In this document: positions 53,304 through 63,116 of the stretch, piece by piece
Numbering within the stretch: position 1 is the first letter of the stretch
How the letters are laid out: each line of letters opens with the position of its first letter
Assembly (NCBI RefSeq): GCF_014117265.1
Contig: NZ_CP059833.1
Span: 959,068 to 1,023,067, forward strand
Direction of reading: 5' to 3'
Length of the DNA: 64,000 bases
DNA from: Corynebacterium hindlerae
GTDB taxonomy: Bacteria > Actinomycetota > Actinomycetes > Mycobacteriales > Mycobacteriaceae
Made by a program: the position numbers and the translations under genes
Notes under the pieces: model-generated
What the model saw: the letters and a program-made list of their open reading frames with translations, nothing else
Told to the model about the DNA's origin: nothing
The model's database searches: none

Positions 53304-54302
53304 ATGAATACACAGACTATTAATGCCATGTGGGAGACCCGCCCTGCCCGCATCCCTTCCAGCCAAGGGGGCAATGCAAAAATCGCCGGTGTCTGTGAAG
53401 GCATCGGTGTTCGCTACCAGATCGACCCGACGCTTATCCGCATCCTATTCGTAGCCGCTGGCTTGGCGGGAGGAGGGCTCGGCGTCTACCTGGTGGCATG
53501 GCTCATCATGCCACGCTTCTCGACGCAATATTCCCCCATCGAAGCCATGATTAAAAACCTCGGCGACGAATACAAAAAGGAAAAAGAAACCGGGTGGTGG
53601 CTCCTTATCGCCCTCGTTATTTTCGGGTTTAGCGCCACCAGCACGAGCGGTGATTTCCTCAGCGGAACTTCCCTTGTCTCATTAGGATTGGCGTTCGGCG
53701 CCTGGTATTTCCTACACACCAAACAACCAACGCCGCCGAAGGTTGATACCGCGTTGATCCACCCCGCACCTGGGTTTGAAATGCCTACCCCACCAGCGTG
53801 GGATCCGCTCGGCGCGGTCCCTTCGCTGTGGCATCTGCCAGAGCCCGGCGCAGCTACGCCGCCTCCCGCCCCGAAAAAGAAGTCGCACGGCTGGATATGG
53901 ATCGCAGGCGCTGTCATTATCTTGGGATGCACGGCACTGGCCAGCATGTTTAGCGGCCGCATTGTGGACACCATGTCAGAGCCGGCCTCCGCGCTCATCG
54001 TCGTCAACTCCCCTGATGAATTGCAAGAGTCTTACGATAACGGCATCGGCGATCTCAACCTAGATCTCAGCCAACTCGGTCCATTACCGAATGACCGCAC
54101 CGTGACCGTCACCCACGATCTAGGCGACCTTGATCTCACGCTGCCTAAAGACGTTCCGGTGCAACTCCAGTGCCACACCAGCGTCAGCAAATACCGCGTC
54201 GGAGAGTCCAACTGCGTCTCTGGACTCTACAACCAAGGCGACGGCCACATGCTCACCGTCAACATCACCAGCGGTATCGGTGATGTCTACATCGGCTACT
54301 AA
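53304..54302 (+). CDS. esrI: PspC-domain membrane protein with C-terminal beta domain (EsrI-like)
   Basis: A 332-aa protein starting at the ATG at 53304. Residues about 20-75 form a PspC domain (NAKIAGVCEGIGVRYQIDPTLIRILFVAAGLAGGGLGVYLVAWLIM), then two hydrophobic helices, a proline-rich linker with WDPLGAVPSLWHLPEP, another helix (WIWIAGAVIILGCTALASM), and a C-terminal beta-rich domain (NGIGDLNLDLSQLGPLPNDRTVTVTHDLGDLDLTLPKDV) like the adhesin-type/LiaF-like C-terminal domains of stress proteins. It diverges from the kinase. In C. glutamicum EsrI inhibits EsrS; orthology is by context. Confidence 0.8.
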   Translation: MNTQTINAMWETRPARIPSSQGGNAKIAGVCEGIGVRYQIDPTLIRILFVAAGLAGGGLGVYLVAWLIMPRFSTQYSPIEAMIKNLGDEYKKEKETGWWLLIALVIFGFSATSTSGDFLSGTSLVSLGLAFGAWYFLHTKQPTPPKVDTALIHPAPGFEMPTPPAWDPLGAVPSLWHLPEPGAATPPPAPKKKSHGWIWIAGAVIILGCTALASMFSGRIVDTMSEPASALIVVNSPDELQESYDNGIGDLNLDLSQLGPLPNDRTVTVTHDLGDLDLTLPKDVPVQLQCHTSVSKYRVGESNCVSGLYNQGDGHMLTVNITSGIGDVYIGY

Positions 54303-54323
54303 CTCCAATCGCTGCACACCTTG

Positions 54324-54347
54324 GGCCCCGCACCGGCGGGGCCTTTT
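54324..54347 (+). terminator. Intrinsic terminator after the EsrI-like gene
   Basis: GGCCCCGC (54324-54331), loop ACCG, GCGGGGCC (54336-54343), then TTTT. A perfect 8-bp GC stem 22 bp after the stop. Confidence 0.85.
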
Positions 54348-54394
54348 CGCGCTAGGGGGGAGGCGTCGACAAGCATGCGTGGGCTCAAAAAGGT

Positions 54395-54408
54395 AACCCT
54401 GACGTTTT
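54395..54408 (+). promoter_or_regulatory. Shared motif AACCCTGAYGTTTT, copy 2
   Basis: AACCCTGACGTTTT precedes the second PspC gene by 66 bp. A degenerate third version, ACCCCGATGTATTT, follows at 54433-54446. The arrangement suggests the same regulator controls both PspC transcription units. Confidence 0.5.
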
Positions 54409-54474
54409 AAGTTCAGGGCTAAATCAGGACAAACCCCGATGTATTTAGGGTGCCTGAGCAGCCACAATAAAAGC

Positions 54475-54939
54475 ATGACAACGACACAACCAGGGACAGA
54501 ACAGTTTTCCCCAAGCTTTGAACAGATGTGGGCGCAGCGCCCACTGCGCCTCCCGAAAGGCATCTACGGTGACGCGAAAATCGCCGGTGTCTGCGAAGGC
54601 ATCTCCGCCCGCTACCAGGTAGACGTCACACTCGTCCGGATCTATTTTCTCTTGGCCGCGTTCTTCGGCGGTGGTGTGCTCGCCTACCTCATCGCATGGC
54701 TGATCATGCGGCGCCCAGACTGCCAGCTCTCCCCCATCGAAGCCGCAATCAAACCAGGTGGTGGGCACGCCCCCGCAGAGCAGCGCCTCGGCTGGTGGCT
54801 CCTGGTAGCTGTCCTCGTATTGGGCCTGGGCACGGTAGGAACCAGCCTCATCGCGCTTATCGGCAGCTCCACCTTCATCACCTTCGCCGTCACCTTCGGT
54901 GTCTGGTACCTCCTCCACAAGCGCGCCCCCATCGCCTAA
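54475..54939 (+). CDS. PspC-domain membrane protein (paralogue, split version, N-part)
   Basis: A 154-aa protein starting at the ATG at 54475. Residues about 18-80 are a PspC domain (DAKIAGVCEGISARYQVDVTLVRIYFLLAAFFGGGVLAYLIAWLIM) closely resembling that of the EsrI-like protein, and QLSPIEAAIK and RLGWWLLVAVLVLGLG also align with it. The protein stops after two further helices, at the point where the EsrI-like protein goes on into its WDPLGA linker. The missing half is the next gene, 21 bp downstream. Confidence 0.85.
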   Translation: MTTTQPGTEQFSPSFEQMWAQRPLRLPKGIYGDAKIAGVCEGISARYQVDVTLVRIYFLLAAFFGGGVLAYLIAWLIMRRPDCQLSPIEAAIKPGGGHAPAEQRLGWWLLVAVLVLGLGTVGTSLIALIGSSTFITFAVTFGVWYLLHKRAPIA

Positions 54940-54960
54940 GTTTTTCAGAAAGCAGGAATC

Positions 54961-55527
54961 ATGAACAACGACAACAACGACCGCACTCCTCCATCTTGGG
55001 ACCCACTTGGCGCAGCACCGTTTGCCTGGGACCTTCCGGACCCCAACGCCTCCACCTACGCAGCGAAAAGCAGCAACCCGCTCAAATGGGTCTTCCGTAT
55101 CCTCATCGGCATCGCGCTGGCTTTCATCCTCGCCATCGCAGGAGTCGCCACATTTGGCGGCACCGTCCTGGCGGCCATGAACGACGACTATGTCAGCGGC
55201 GAACCAGCATTCGAAGACAGCAAAGAAGACCGTGACGTCTATGTTGCTAACGTCGGCAACCTGAAACGACACCATGAGTTCGGAGACAACGACGTCGACT
55301 TCGACCTGTCCAATGTGGGTCCACTCGATGAGAAGCGAACCGTCACTATCACCCACGGCTCCGGTGACCTCAACCTCACCTTGCCAGATGACACTCGTGT
55401 CCGAATCAGGCACAGCGACAAGACCGATCCGCTCGCTCAAGGCGAAGAGATCTACAACCTCGATGCCGACGGCAAAACCCTCACCGTCAAAGTCATCAGC
55501 AACGGTGGTGAACTGAACATCAACTAG
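54961..55527 (+). CDS. Membrane protein matching the C-terminal half of the EsrI-like protein
   Basis: A 188-aa protein. The N-terminus PPSWDPLGAAPFAWDLPDP mirrors the PPAWDPLGAVPSLWHLPEP linker of the EsrI-like protein. One hydrophobic helix (WVFRILIGIALAFILAIAGVATFGG) and an extracytoplasmic beta domain (VGPLDEKRTVTITHGSGDLNLTLPDDTRV) follow. It has no PspC domain of its own, so with the preceding gene it reconstitutes the EsrI-like architecture as two polypeptides. A large palindrome follows. Confidence 0.8.
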   Translation: MNNDNNDRTPPSWDPLGAAPFAWDLPDPNASTYAAKSSNPLKWVFRILIGIALAFILAIAGVATFGGTVLAAMNDDYVSGEPAFEDSKEDRDVYVANVGNLKRHHEFGDNDVDFDLSNVGPLDEKRTVTITHGSGDLNLTLPDDTRVRIRHSDKTDPLAQGEEIYNLDADGKTLTVKVISNGGELNIN

Positions 55528-55562
55528 TGGCCGCTCGCGGATAGCGATTGGTGCTGGCGAAC

Positions 55563-55624
55563 AAATCCCTACGCCTTCCCGGTGTATTTACCTAGGTAAA
55601 CGTGACGGGAAGGCGTAGGGATTT
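55563..55624. repeat. 62-bp near-palindrome with 19-bp perfect arms
   Basis: AAATCCCTACGCCTTCCCG (55563-55581) is the exact reverse complement of 55606-55624. The 24-nt centre contains a second palindrome, TTTACCTAGGTAAA (55587-55600). It lies between the convergent PspC-linked gene and guaA, before the separate guaA terminator. Confidence 0.8.
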
Positions 55625-55663
55625 AATCCGCGCACCGAATCGCTATCAAGTGAAAGCACAAAC

Positions 55664-55694
55664 AAGCGCCCCGGGCACTGGCCACGGGGCGCTT
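55664..55694 (-). terminator. Terminator of guaA
   Basis: AAGCGCCCC (55664-55672) and GGGGCGCTT (55686-55694) form a perfect 9-bp stem 10 bp beyond the guaA stop; on the minus strand TGTTTGTG follows. Confidence 0.7.
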
Positions 55695-55703
55695 ATTCGA
55701 ACG

Positions 55704-57254
55704 TTACTCCCACTCGATGGTTCCCGGAGGCTTGGAGGTGCAGTCCAGCACCACTCGGTTCACATCCGGGACTTCGTTGGTAATGCGGGTGGAAATTTTC
55801 TCCAGAACGTCGTAAGGCAGACGGGTCCAGTCAGCGGTCATCGCGTCCTCGGAAGACACTGGGCGCAGCACGATCGGGTGGCCATAGGTGCGGCCGTCGC
55901 CTTGGACGCCGACGGAACGGACGTCGGCAAGCAGCACGACGGGGCACTGCCAAATTTCGTTGTCCAGGCCGGCTGCGGTGAGCTCAGTGCGGGCGATCAG
56001 GTCAGCGGCGCGCAGAGTTTGGAGGCGCTCTTCGGTGACTTCACCGATGATGCGAATGCCCAGGCCTGGGCCTGGGAACGGCTGGCGGTTCACGATTTCT
56101 TCTGGCAGGCCCAGCTCACGGCCGACGGCGCGGACCTCGTCCTTGAACAGCAGGCGCAGTGGCTCGACGAGTTCAAATTCGACGTCGTCAGGCAGGCCAC
56201 CGACGTTGTGGTGGCTCTTGATGTTCGCGGTGCCGGCGCCGCCCCCGGACTCGACGACGTCCGGGTACAGGGTGCCTTGCACCAGGTAGCCCACGTCCTG
56301 GCCTTCCAGCACCGAAGCGACGGCGCGCTCGAAGGAACGAATGAACTCCGCACCGATGGCCTTACGCTTGGCTTCCGGCTCGGTCACACCGGCGAGCTTG
56401 GAAAGGAACGCAGCGCGCTCATCCACAGTCACCAACCGCGCACCGGTTGCGGCCACGAAGTCCTTCTCCACCTGCTCGCGTTCGCCCGCGCGCAGCAGAC
56501 CGTGGTCAACAAACACACAGGTCAGGCGGTCCCCGATGGCGCGCTGCACCAGGGCGGCAGCCACCGCAGAATCCACACCGCCGGACAGGCCACAGATCGC
56601 GCGCCCCTCTGGGCCAACCTGCTCCTTCACCGCGACGATGAGCTCCTCAGCAATGTTAGCCGGGGTCCAATCCTGCTCCAGGCCAGCGATCTCAGTGAGG
56701 AACTTGACCAGCACTTCTTGGCCATGTGGCGAGTGCATGACCTCTGGGTGGTACTGCACACCAGCCATCCGCTTTTCGACGCACTCAAACGCCGCAACCG
56801 GCGCACCAGCGGATTTCGCAGTGACAGTGAAACCTTCAGGGGCTTCATGCACGGCATCGCCGTGTGACATCCACACCTTGTGTGTCTGCTCGAAACCTGC
56901 GTGGAGGATACCACCGGTGACAGACATGTCGGTGCGCCCGTACTCACGGTTACCCGTGTTGGCGACAACGCCACCGAGGGCGTGAGTCATGGTTTGGAAG
57001 CCGTAGCAGATGCCAAAGACCGGCAGTCCGAGCTCGAACACGCCCGGGTCGATCTTCGGCGCGCCGTCCTCGTAGACGGAGGACGGTCCGCCAGACAGAA
57101 TCAGCGCAGACGGGTTCTTAGCGGTAATTTCCTCAATGCTGGCCGTGTGTGGAACAACCTCAGAGTAGATCCGGGCTTCACGCACACGTCGCGCAATGAG
57201 CTGGGCATATTGGGCGCCGAAATCGACGACGAGTACTGGGCGATGTTGAGTCAC
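55704..57254 (-). CDS. guaA: GMP synthase (glutamine-hydrolysing)
   Basis: A 516-aa enzyme that aminates XMP to GMP. The class I amidotransferase domain has nucleophile Cys83 ([17 protein letters not shown]) and the His-Glu pair in [14 protein letters not shown]. The PP-loop ATPase domain begins [16 protein letters not shown], and the C-terminal dimerisation domain has [17 protein letters not shown] and ends KPPGTIEWE as in the family. It is downstream of guaB3 and guaB2 on the same strand, completing the IMP to GMP branch. Confidence 0.97.
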   Translation of the reverse strand: MTQHRPVLVVDFGAQYAQLIARRVREARIYSEVVPHTASIEEITAKNPSALILSGGPSSVYEDGAPKIDPGVFELGLPVFGICYGFQTMTHALGGVVANTGNREYGRTDMSVTGGILHAGFEQTHKVWMSHGDAVHEAPEGFTVTAKSAGAPVAAFECVEKRMAGVQYHPEVMHSPHGQEVLVKFLTEIAGLEQDWTPANIAEELIVAVKEQVGPEGRAICGLSGGVDSAVAAALVQRAIGDRLTCVFVDHGLLRAGEREQVEKDFVAATGARLVTVDERAAFLSKLAGVTEPEAKRKAIGAEFIRSFERAVASVLEGQDVGYLVQGTLYPDVVESGGGAGTANIKSHHNVGGLPDDVEFELVEPLRLLFKDEVRAVGRELGLPEEIVNRQPFPGPGLGIRIIGEVTEERLQTLRAADLIARTELTAAGLDNEIWQCPVVLLADVRSVGVQGDGRTYGHPIVLRPVSSEDAMTADWTRLPYDVLEKISTRITNEVPDVNRVVLDCTSKPPGTIEWE

Positions 57255-57310
57255 ACCTGCAGTTTAGCCCACGTGGACATGTGGACGCGACTACCCTGGG
57301 GCGAACCAAA

Positions 57311-57340
57311 AAGGCAGCCAACAGGAATGCTGGCTGCCTT
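57311..57340 (-). terminator. Terminator of guaB3
   Basis: AAGGCAGCCA (57311-57320) and TGGCTGCCTT (57331-57340) form a perfect 10-bp stem; on the minus strand it is followed by TTTTTGG. It separates guaB3 from guaA, so guaA likely has its own promoter. Confidence 0.8.
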
Positions 57341-57358
57341 GGTTAAAGCGAGGTGGGG

Positions 57359-58501
57359 TTAACGAACCCCGAGCGCTACCTTTTGGAAGCTCTTGAGATC
57401 CGTGTAACCACACTTGGCCAGTGCGCGACGCAAACCACCGACGAAGTTGAGGTGGCCGAATGCATCGGTAGATGGGCCGTGCAGCACAACCTCCAGGGAT
57501 GGCGCAGGGGTGTCTTCCAGGTATTCTGCGGACACCACGCCTCGTGGGAACCGTGGGTGCGCGGCCACTGCTGGCCAGTAGTAACCCTTGCCGGCTGCTT
57601 CTGCGGCCTGCGAGAGTGGGGCGCCCAGCGCAACGGCGTCAGCGCCACAAGCAATGGCCTTCACGACGTCACCAGACGTTTCAATCTCACCATCCGCGAT
57701 GATGTGCACGTAGCGACCACCCGTTTCATCCAGGTACTCACGTCGCGCGGCTGCGGCGTCGGCAATGGCAGTAGCCATCGGGGTTTCCAGCCCGAGGGCG
57801 GTGACGTTCGTGTTGTCACCGCCGCCGACGATAATTCCAGCAGCACCGGCACGCATGAGGTGCATCGCGGTAGTGTAGTCGCCCACGCCACCGGCGATTA
57901 CCGGAACGTCCAGGTTACCGATGAACTCCTTCAGGTTGAGGGGCTCGCCGTCGGCCTGCACATGCTCCGCGGAGATGAGCGTGCCCTGGATGATGAGCAG
58001 CTCAGCGCCTGCCTTCACGACGACCGGTGCCAGTTCACGACACCGCTGCGGCGACACTCGCACTGCCACCGTCGCACCCGAGGAACGCACTTCGGCGATC
58101 CGCTCAGACAGCAAGTCAGTGTCCAACGGCGCCGCGTGCAGCTCCTGCAATTTAGCGATTGCTTTGGAGTTGAGGATGTCGGTGGACAGCAGCTCGTCCT
58201 TCGCAGCTGTTACGACCTGATCGATGGCGCCTTCCAGGTCAGCGTGGCGTCCCCAGAGGCCTTCGGCGTTGATCACTCCGAGGCCACCCTGCTTGTCCAT
58301 CTCGATGACGAACTCTGGCGTTGCCAAAGCATCGGTCGGGTGGGACATGAAAGGAATGTCGAAGGTGTACGCGTCGATGTGCCAGGTAGTGTCTACGTCC
58401 TTGGAGGAACGGGTGCGACGCGAAGGGATGATGGAAATGTCGTTCAGGCTGAAAGCGCGGCGCGCTTCACGGCCCATGCCAATTTCGACAATGTCTCGCA
58501 C
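57359..58501 (-). CDS. guaB3: GuaB3 family IMP dehydrogenase-related protein
   Basis: A 380-aa protein of the actinobacterial GuaB3 type. It starts MRDIVEIGMGREARRAFSL and has the IMPDH/GMPR barrel (VRVSPQRCRELAPVVVKAGAELLIIQGT, PVIAGGVGDYTTAMHLMRAGAAGIIVGGG). The catalytic-loop Cys of true IMPDH (GPGSIC) and the CBS pair are absent. Some members are reported to have GMP reductase activity; in this strain the activity is uncertain. It follows guaB2 after 9 bp, presumably cotranscribed. Confidence 0.93.
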   Translation of the reverse strand: MRDIVEIGMGREARRAFSLNDISIIPSRRTRSSKDVDTTWHIDAYTFDIPFMSHPTDALATPEFVIEMDKQGGLGVINAEGLWGRHADLEGAIDQVVTAAKDELLSTDILNSKAIAKLQELHAAPLDTDLLSERIAEVRSSGATVAVRVSPQRCRELAPVVVKAGAELLIIQGTLISAEHVQADGEPLNLKEFIGNLDVPVIAGGVGDYTTAMHLMRAGAAGIIVGGGDNTNVTALGLETPMATAIADAAAARREYLDETGGRYVHIIADGEIETSGDVVKAIACGADAVALGAPLSQAAEAAGKGYYWPAVAAHPRFPRGVVSAEYLEDTPAPSLEVVLHGPSTDAFGHLNFVGGLRRALAKCGYTDLKSFQKVALGVR

Positions 58502-58510
58502 GATGAATCC

Positions 58511-60037
<1,527 letters not shown>

Positions 60038-60049
60038 CTAGTCCTCCTC

Positions 60050-60067
60050 GAAGCAAGTAATTGCTTC
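60050..60067 (-). promoter_or_regulatory. Small hairpin in the guaB2 leader
   Basis: GAAGCAA-GTAA-TTGCTTC, a perfect 7-bp stem, 12 bp before the guaB2 ATG and adjacent to the ribosome binding site. It could be an operator or influence translation; no guanine riboswitch is seen. Confidence 0.4.
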
Positions 60068-60119
60068 CTAGAGTAGTGCGTTCCTGGCTTTTAAGTTAAT
60101 TCACGGTAAGGTTTGCACT

Positions 60120-60488
60120 GTGAACTTTGAAGGAATGCCACTCGACCCTTTTGCGGACGATCCCAACGATCCCGCATCATTCCTCGAACCCGAGGATGAT
60201 TTCCCGCCACTGACCATCGATGAGCGCGCCCATGTCCTCGAAGACCTCACCCTGCTGGAAAAGTTCCAGGCAGCCCTGGAGCCCCGCGGCGTCCTCGGAA
60301 TCTTCTTCTTCTGCGAAGACTGCGCCGAGCCACACTACTACAACTGGGAAATCATGAAGGACAACATGCGGTCCATCCTCAGTGGCCAGCAAAGCCCAGT
60401 GCACGAACCATCCGCAAACCCGGATGTGCAAGCGTATGTACCGTGGGACTATTGCCTCGGGTACCTGGATGGACTAGAAGCTAGATAG
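60120..60488 (+). CDS. DUF5319 family protein
   Basis: A 122-aa acidic protein with a GTG start at 60120. Actinobacterial DUF5319 features include MPLDPFADDPNDPASFLEPEDD, LTIDERAHVLEDLTLLEKFQAALEPRGVLGIFFFCEDC and WDYCLGYLDGL. The two Cys in CEDC and one in YCL might bind a metal. It is conserved beside guaB2/sigD in corynebacteria and mycobacteria. Function unknown. Confidence 0.85.
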   Translation: MNFEGMPLDPFADDPNDPASFLEPEDDFPPLTIDERAHVLEDLTLLEKFQAALEPRGVLGIFFFCEDCAEPHYYNWEIMKDNMRSILSGQQSPVHEPSANPDVQAYVPWDYCLGYLDGLEAR

Positions 60489-60495
60489 GTTCCCG

Positions 60496-60551
60496 GAATT
60501 TAGCGTACCGATGGGATTTTGAAGCCACGGATCGTCCCATCCGTACGCTAA
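60496..60551. repeat. Inverted pair containing copy 2 of the 19-nt dispersed repeat
   Basis: ATTTAGCGTACCGATGGGA (60496-60514) and TCCCATCCGTACGCTAAAT (60533-60551) are complementary at 18 of 19 positions, 18 bp apart. The right arm is identical to 17404-17422. It directly follows the DUF5319 stop and precedes a separate terminator. Confidence 0.75.
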
Positions 60552-60570
60552 ATCTCCGCTCTGGCCACAC

Positions 60571-60598
60571 GAAAAAGCCTCGCATCACTGCGAGGCTT
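60571..60598. terminator. Bidirectional terminator between DUF5319 and rsdA
   Basis: AAAAGCCTCGCA (60571-60582), loop TCAC, TGCGAGGCTTTT (60587-60598): a perfect 12-bp stem with A-rich and T-rich flanks, working for both convergent genes. Confidence 0.9.
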
Positions 60599-60605
60599 TT
60601 GGCTT

Positions 60606-61412
60606 TTAGTGCTTTGGCGTAGGGGTGGCTGATGGGGAGGTAACTCCATCAGTGGGGTGCGTCGGCTCCGGCGTCGGCGTCGGCGTACCCGTAGCTACTG
60701 GTGGCACCACGGTGACTGTCACCGTTTCGGTTTCCGTAATGAAGATTGGCGATGCCGGTACGGTGGGTTCCTTGGTAGTCGTTTCTGTAGAGGTGGAGAC
60801 GGACGTTTCTACGGTAGTGGTGGATACCGATTCCGTTACCGTTGTCGGCACCTCAACGATGCGGGCTTCGAGGGCCTGGATGGCGCGCTGCGTCGATTCG
60901 CGGTCCTGCGCGTTGACAGCGTCCGCCAAGACACGGGCTTGCTCCAGTACTTCCATAGCGCCGGTTACGTCACCCTCGGAATGACGCTTGTCTACTTCTT
61001 CCAGGGCGCTCGCCAGATCAACTACAGCAGCGTGTTCTCCAAAGACAGCGGTTTTGGTTCCCCAGAGTGGAGAACCAGGGCTGGCGTTGTACACGGCACC
61101 ACCAGTGCCCGCAATGAGCATCGTTGCGGCGGCAGCCCCCACGAGACCAGACATCCATGGGCTGACACGACGACGGCGGTGCGCGTCCAACGATGCAACT
61201 GCTGGGTTTTCCTCGGGGAGCAAATCGTCCAGGCTTGGTGCCGGGGGCATTGGTGCCGTGACCTCATGATGCAGTGTCAGCATCAGCTCCGCCAACGGAT
61301 CAGTGCCGCCGGTCGGATCTACGCCGCGCGAAAGGTCATCGAGGAAAGCGTCAGTACCGAACAGCTCTTCGAACTGCTCGGCTGCGCCTTTCTCGTCACG
61401 ACGATCGGTCAT
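60606..61412 (-). CDS. rsdA: Anti-sigma-D factor RsdA
   Basis: A 268-aa membrane protein. The N-terminal cytoplasmic part (ADRRDEKGAAEQFEELFGTDAFLDDLSRG-like, beginning MTDRRDEKGAAEQFEEL) holds the sigma-binding region. One hydrophobic helix (GLVGAAAATMLIAGTGGAVYN) is at about 89-109, and a long extracellular tail ends in a Thr/Ser/Pro/Val-rich low-complexity segment (from about 190). It directly follows sigD, the normal arrangement. In mycobacteria and C. glutamicum RsdA holds SigD inactive until degraded. Confidence 0.92.
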   Translation of the reverse strand: MTDRRDEKGAAEQFEELFGTDAFLDDLSRGVDPTGGTDPLAELMLTLHHEVTAPMPPAPSLDDLLPEENPAVASLDAHRRRRVSPWMSGLVGAAAATMLIAGTGGAVYNASPGSPLWGTKTAVFGEHAAVVDLASALEEVDKRHSEGDVTGAMEVLEQARVLADAVNAQDRESTQRAIQALEARIVEVPTTVTESVSTTTVETSVSTSTETTTKEPTVPASPIFITETETVTVTVVPPVATGTPTPTPEPTHPTDGVTSPSATPTPKH

Positions 61413-61976
61413 TTAATGTTCCTGCCCATCCATTTGCTTCCGAAGCGAGGCAAGAGCTCGGTGTTGAGCTACTCGGACCGCACCCGGAGTACTACCTATA
61501 ATTTCGGCAGTTTCTTCTGCCGAAAGACCCACGAACACACGTAGAGTAATGATTTCGCGTGCCCTCTCATTTAATGAATCGAGAAGTAGCCTCACTCTGT
61601 TACTACCATCGCTGACCAGGGCAAACTCTTCTGGAGTTTCGTGTTCTAGCGCAGAATCAGGAATCTCATCTGTGGGGTTGGACAGGTCTTTCGCAAAGCT
61701 GCGGTGAGCATCAGCCACTTTGTTGGAGGCGATACCGTACACGAAGGCCATAAATGGGCGACCACGGTCCACATAGTTGCCAATTGAGGTCGCCACCGCA
61801 AGCAGAACTTCCTGAGTGACATCTTCTGCCGTTGGGTGCTTTCCACCACCTACGCGTGCTCGGGTGTACCTCAGAATCAGTGGGTGGATGAGGGTGATGA
61901 CCTTTTGAAGCGCACGGCGGTCACCGTCAGCAGCCAGTGGAACAAGCTCCACTAGCTGAGCTTCTAAGTCATTCAC
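61413..61976 (-). CDS. sigD: ECF RNA polymerase sigma factor SigD
   Basis: A 187-aa sigma-70 family factor. Region 2 is visible in LILRYTRARVGGGKHPTAEDVTQEVLLAVATSIGNYVDRGRPFMAFVYGIASNKVADAHR, region 4 in VRLLLDSLNERAREIITLRVFVGLSAEETAEIIGSTPGAVRVAQHRALASLRKQM. It is followed immediately by rsdA. In C. glutamicum SigD controls mycolate-envelope genes; here the same role is inferred. Confidence 0.94.
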   Translation of the reverse strand: MNDLEAQLVELVPLAADGDRRALQKVITLIHPLILRYTRARVGGGKHPTAEDVTQEVLLAVATSIGNYVDRGRPFMAFVYGIASNKVADAHRSFAKDLSNPTDEIPDSALEHETPEEFALVSDGSNRVRLLLDSLNERAREIITLRVFVGLSAEETAEIIGSTPGAVRVAQHRALASLRKQMDGQEH

Positions 61977-62283
61977 GTCTTAAACCTTCCCAGCCTGATC
62001 GTCGGCACCCTTTCGGACTATAGCCCAACGCTATATTTTTACCCATTTGCGTGAAGCAGCTGGTTTTTCCACGCCATCCGTAAGCAAATTGTAATGAACG
62101 TATCATCCGCAGAAAAAGTTCATCTACAGTTAATCTACCCCGATTTGCGCAGCTAGATACAGTTTTCCTCCCCTAACAAAGCATCAAGTTAACCCGTGCT
62201 CATCTTTTCCGACACCCTTTGTTTACCCAGGGGATTAAAGATCACTGTCGTAGTAATGTTTGCCGCTCACAGGAGGATCGAGC
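61977..62283. promoter_or_regulatory. Divergent sigD / whiB region
   Basis: About 300 bp without a gene. On the whiB side TAGTAAT (62251-62257) is a likely -10 element and AGGAGG (62271-62276) a strong ribosome binding site 7 nt before the ATG. The sigD side is AT-rich; no clear ECF promoter was identified. Confidence 0.5.
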
Positions 62284-62583
62284 ATGCCACAGCCTAGCCA
62301 ACTTCCAGGCCCGAACGCAGACTTTTGGGATTGGCAGCTTCACGGCGCATGTCGAGGCGAAGACTCTGCAGTTTTCTTCCACCCAGACGGGGAACGCGGA
62401 CGGGCCCGAACCCAACGCGAAAACCGCGCGAAAGCGATTTGCCGCGAGTGCCCCGTGCTCACCCAGTGCCGTCGCCACGCCCTAGAGGTGGCCGAGCCGT
62501 ACGGCATCTGGGGTGGCCTCAGTGAGTCGGAACGCGACCTCCTCCTCCGCCCACGCCGCAGCAACCGTCGCATGGTGGTTTAA
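62284..62583 (+). CDS. WhiB-family Fe-S regulator
   Basis: A 99-aa WhiB-like protein. Four cluster cysteines are at 23 (HGACRG), 53, 56 and 62 (AICRECPVLTQC), followed by the GIWGG turn (74-78) and a basic C-terminal DNA-binding tail RPRRSNRR. The Wbl domain binds a 4Fe-4S cluster and interacts with SigA. Location opposite sigD corresponds to whcD of C. glutamicum and whiB3 of M. tuberculosis, but subgroup is not certain. A strong AGGAGG precedes it. Confidence 0.93.
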   Translation: MPQPSQLPGPNADFWDWQLHGACRGEDSAVFFHPDGERGRARTQRENRAKAICRECPVLTQCRRHALEVAEPYGIWGGLSESERDLLLRPRRSNRRMVV

Positions 62584-63116
62584 TCCCTTCTGTGCCTCTG
62601 CTTTTAGAACCCACCCTGAGGGGTGCCTGGTGCTAATCCCCTATTTTTGGGATAGTCGCTACATCTAGCCTGCAGTTTCCATGCTCCGGGGGGGATTGTC
62701 GCCGGGTGTCAGAGATGTGTGATCACGGCTGATAGGGAGATCTACAGGGGAGCCTTTGGTGCCCAGGTTCCTTGACTTCCTGGCTTCTTGCTCGGCGTTT
62801 TGACGATCTTGGATTGACGATGACCCCTCGATGCCAGAGGTTTTCATTAGGGTGACCTGCGATCATCGTCAATCCAATATCAGCACAGACACAAAACACA
62901 ATAGGCCTTAATAACGTTCAAGATCCACACATGCTGTCACCTGCGTCCACTACCGGAGTACGGACATATTTCTAGCAGGCTGCTCCCCTCTCTTCGCCAA
63001 TTTTTCTGAAATTGCCAATCAGCACACTCCAATTACTTTATGTTTACTTACAGGCAACACTCACGAAGTTGCCACGTTTACCACTGCCAGTGATTTACCT
63101 CATTCAAGGACAAGCA
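62584..63116. other. Intergenic region with a 15-bp inverted repeat
   Basis: Over 500 bp with no convincing gene. It contains TTGGATTGACGATGA (62809-62823) and its exact complement TCATCGTCAATCCAA (62863-62877), 39 bp apart. The final 150 bp is AT-rich and ends in AAGGA 8 nt before the ATG at 63117, so it probably holds the promoter of the LGFP gene. Confidence 0.5.

Noticed and set aside
60050..60067. Hairpin before guaB2 as a guanine riboswitch
   Set aside because: A single 7-bp stem with no junction or conserved purine-riboswitch core.
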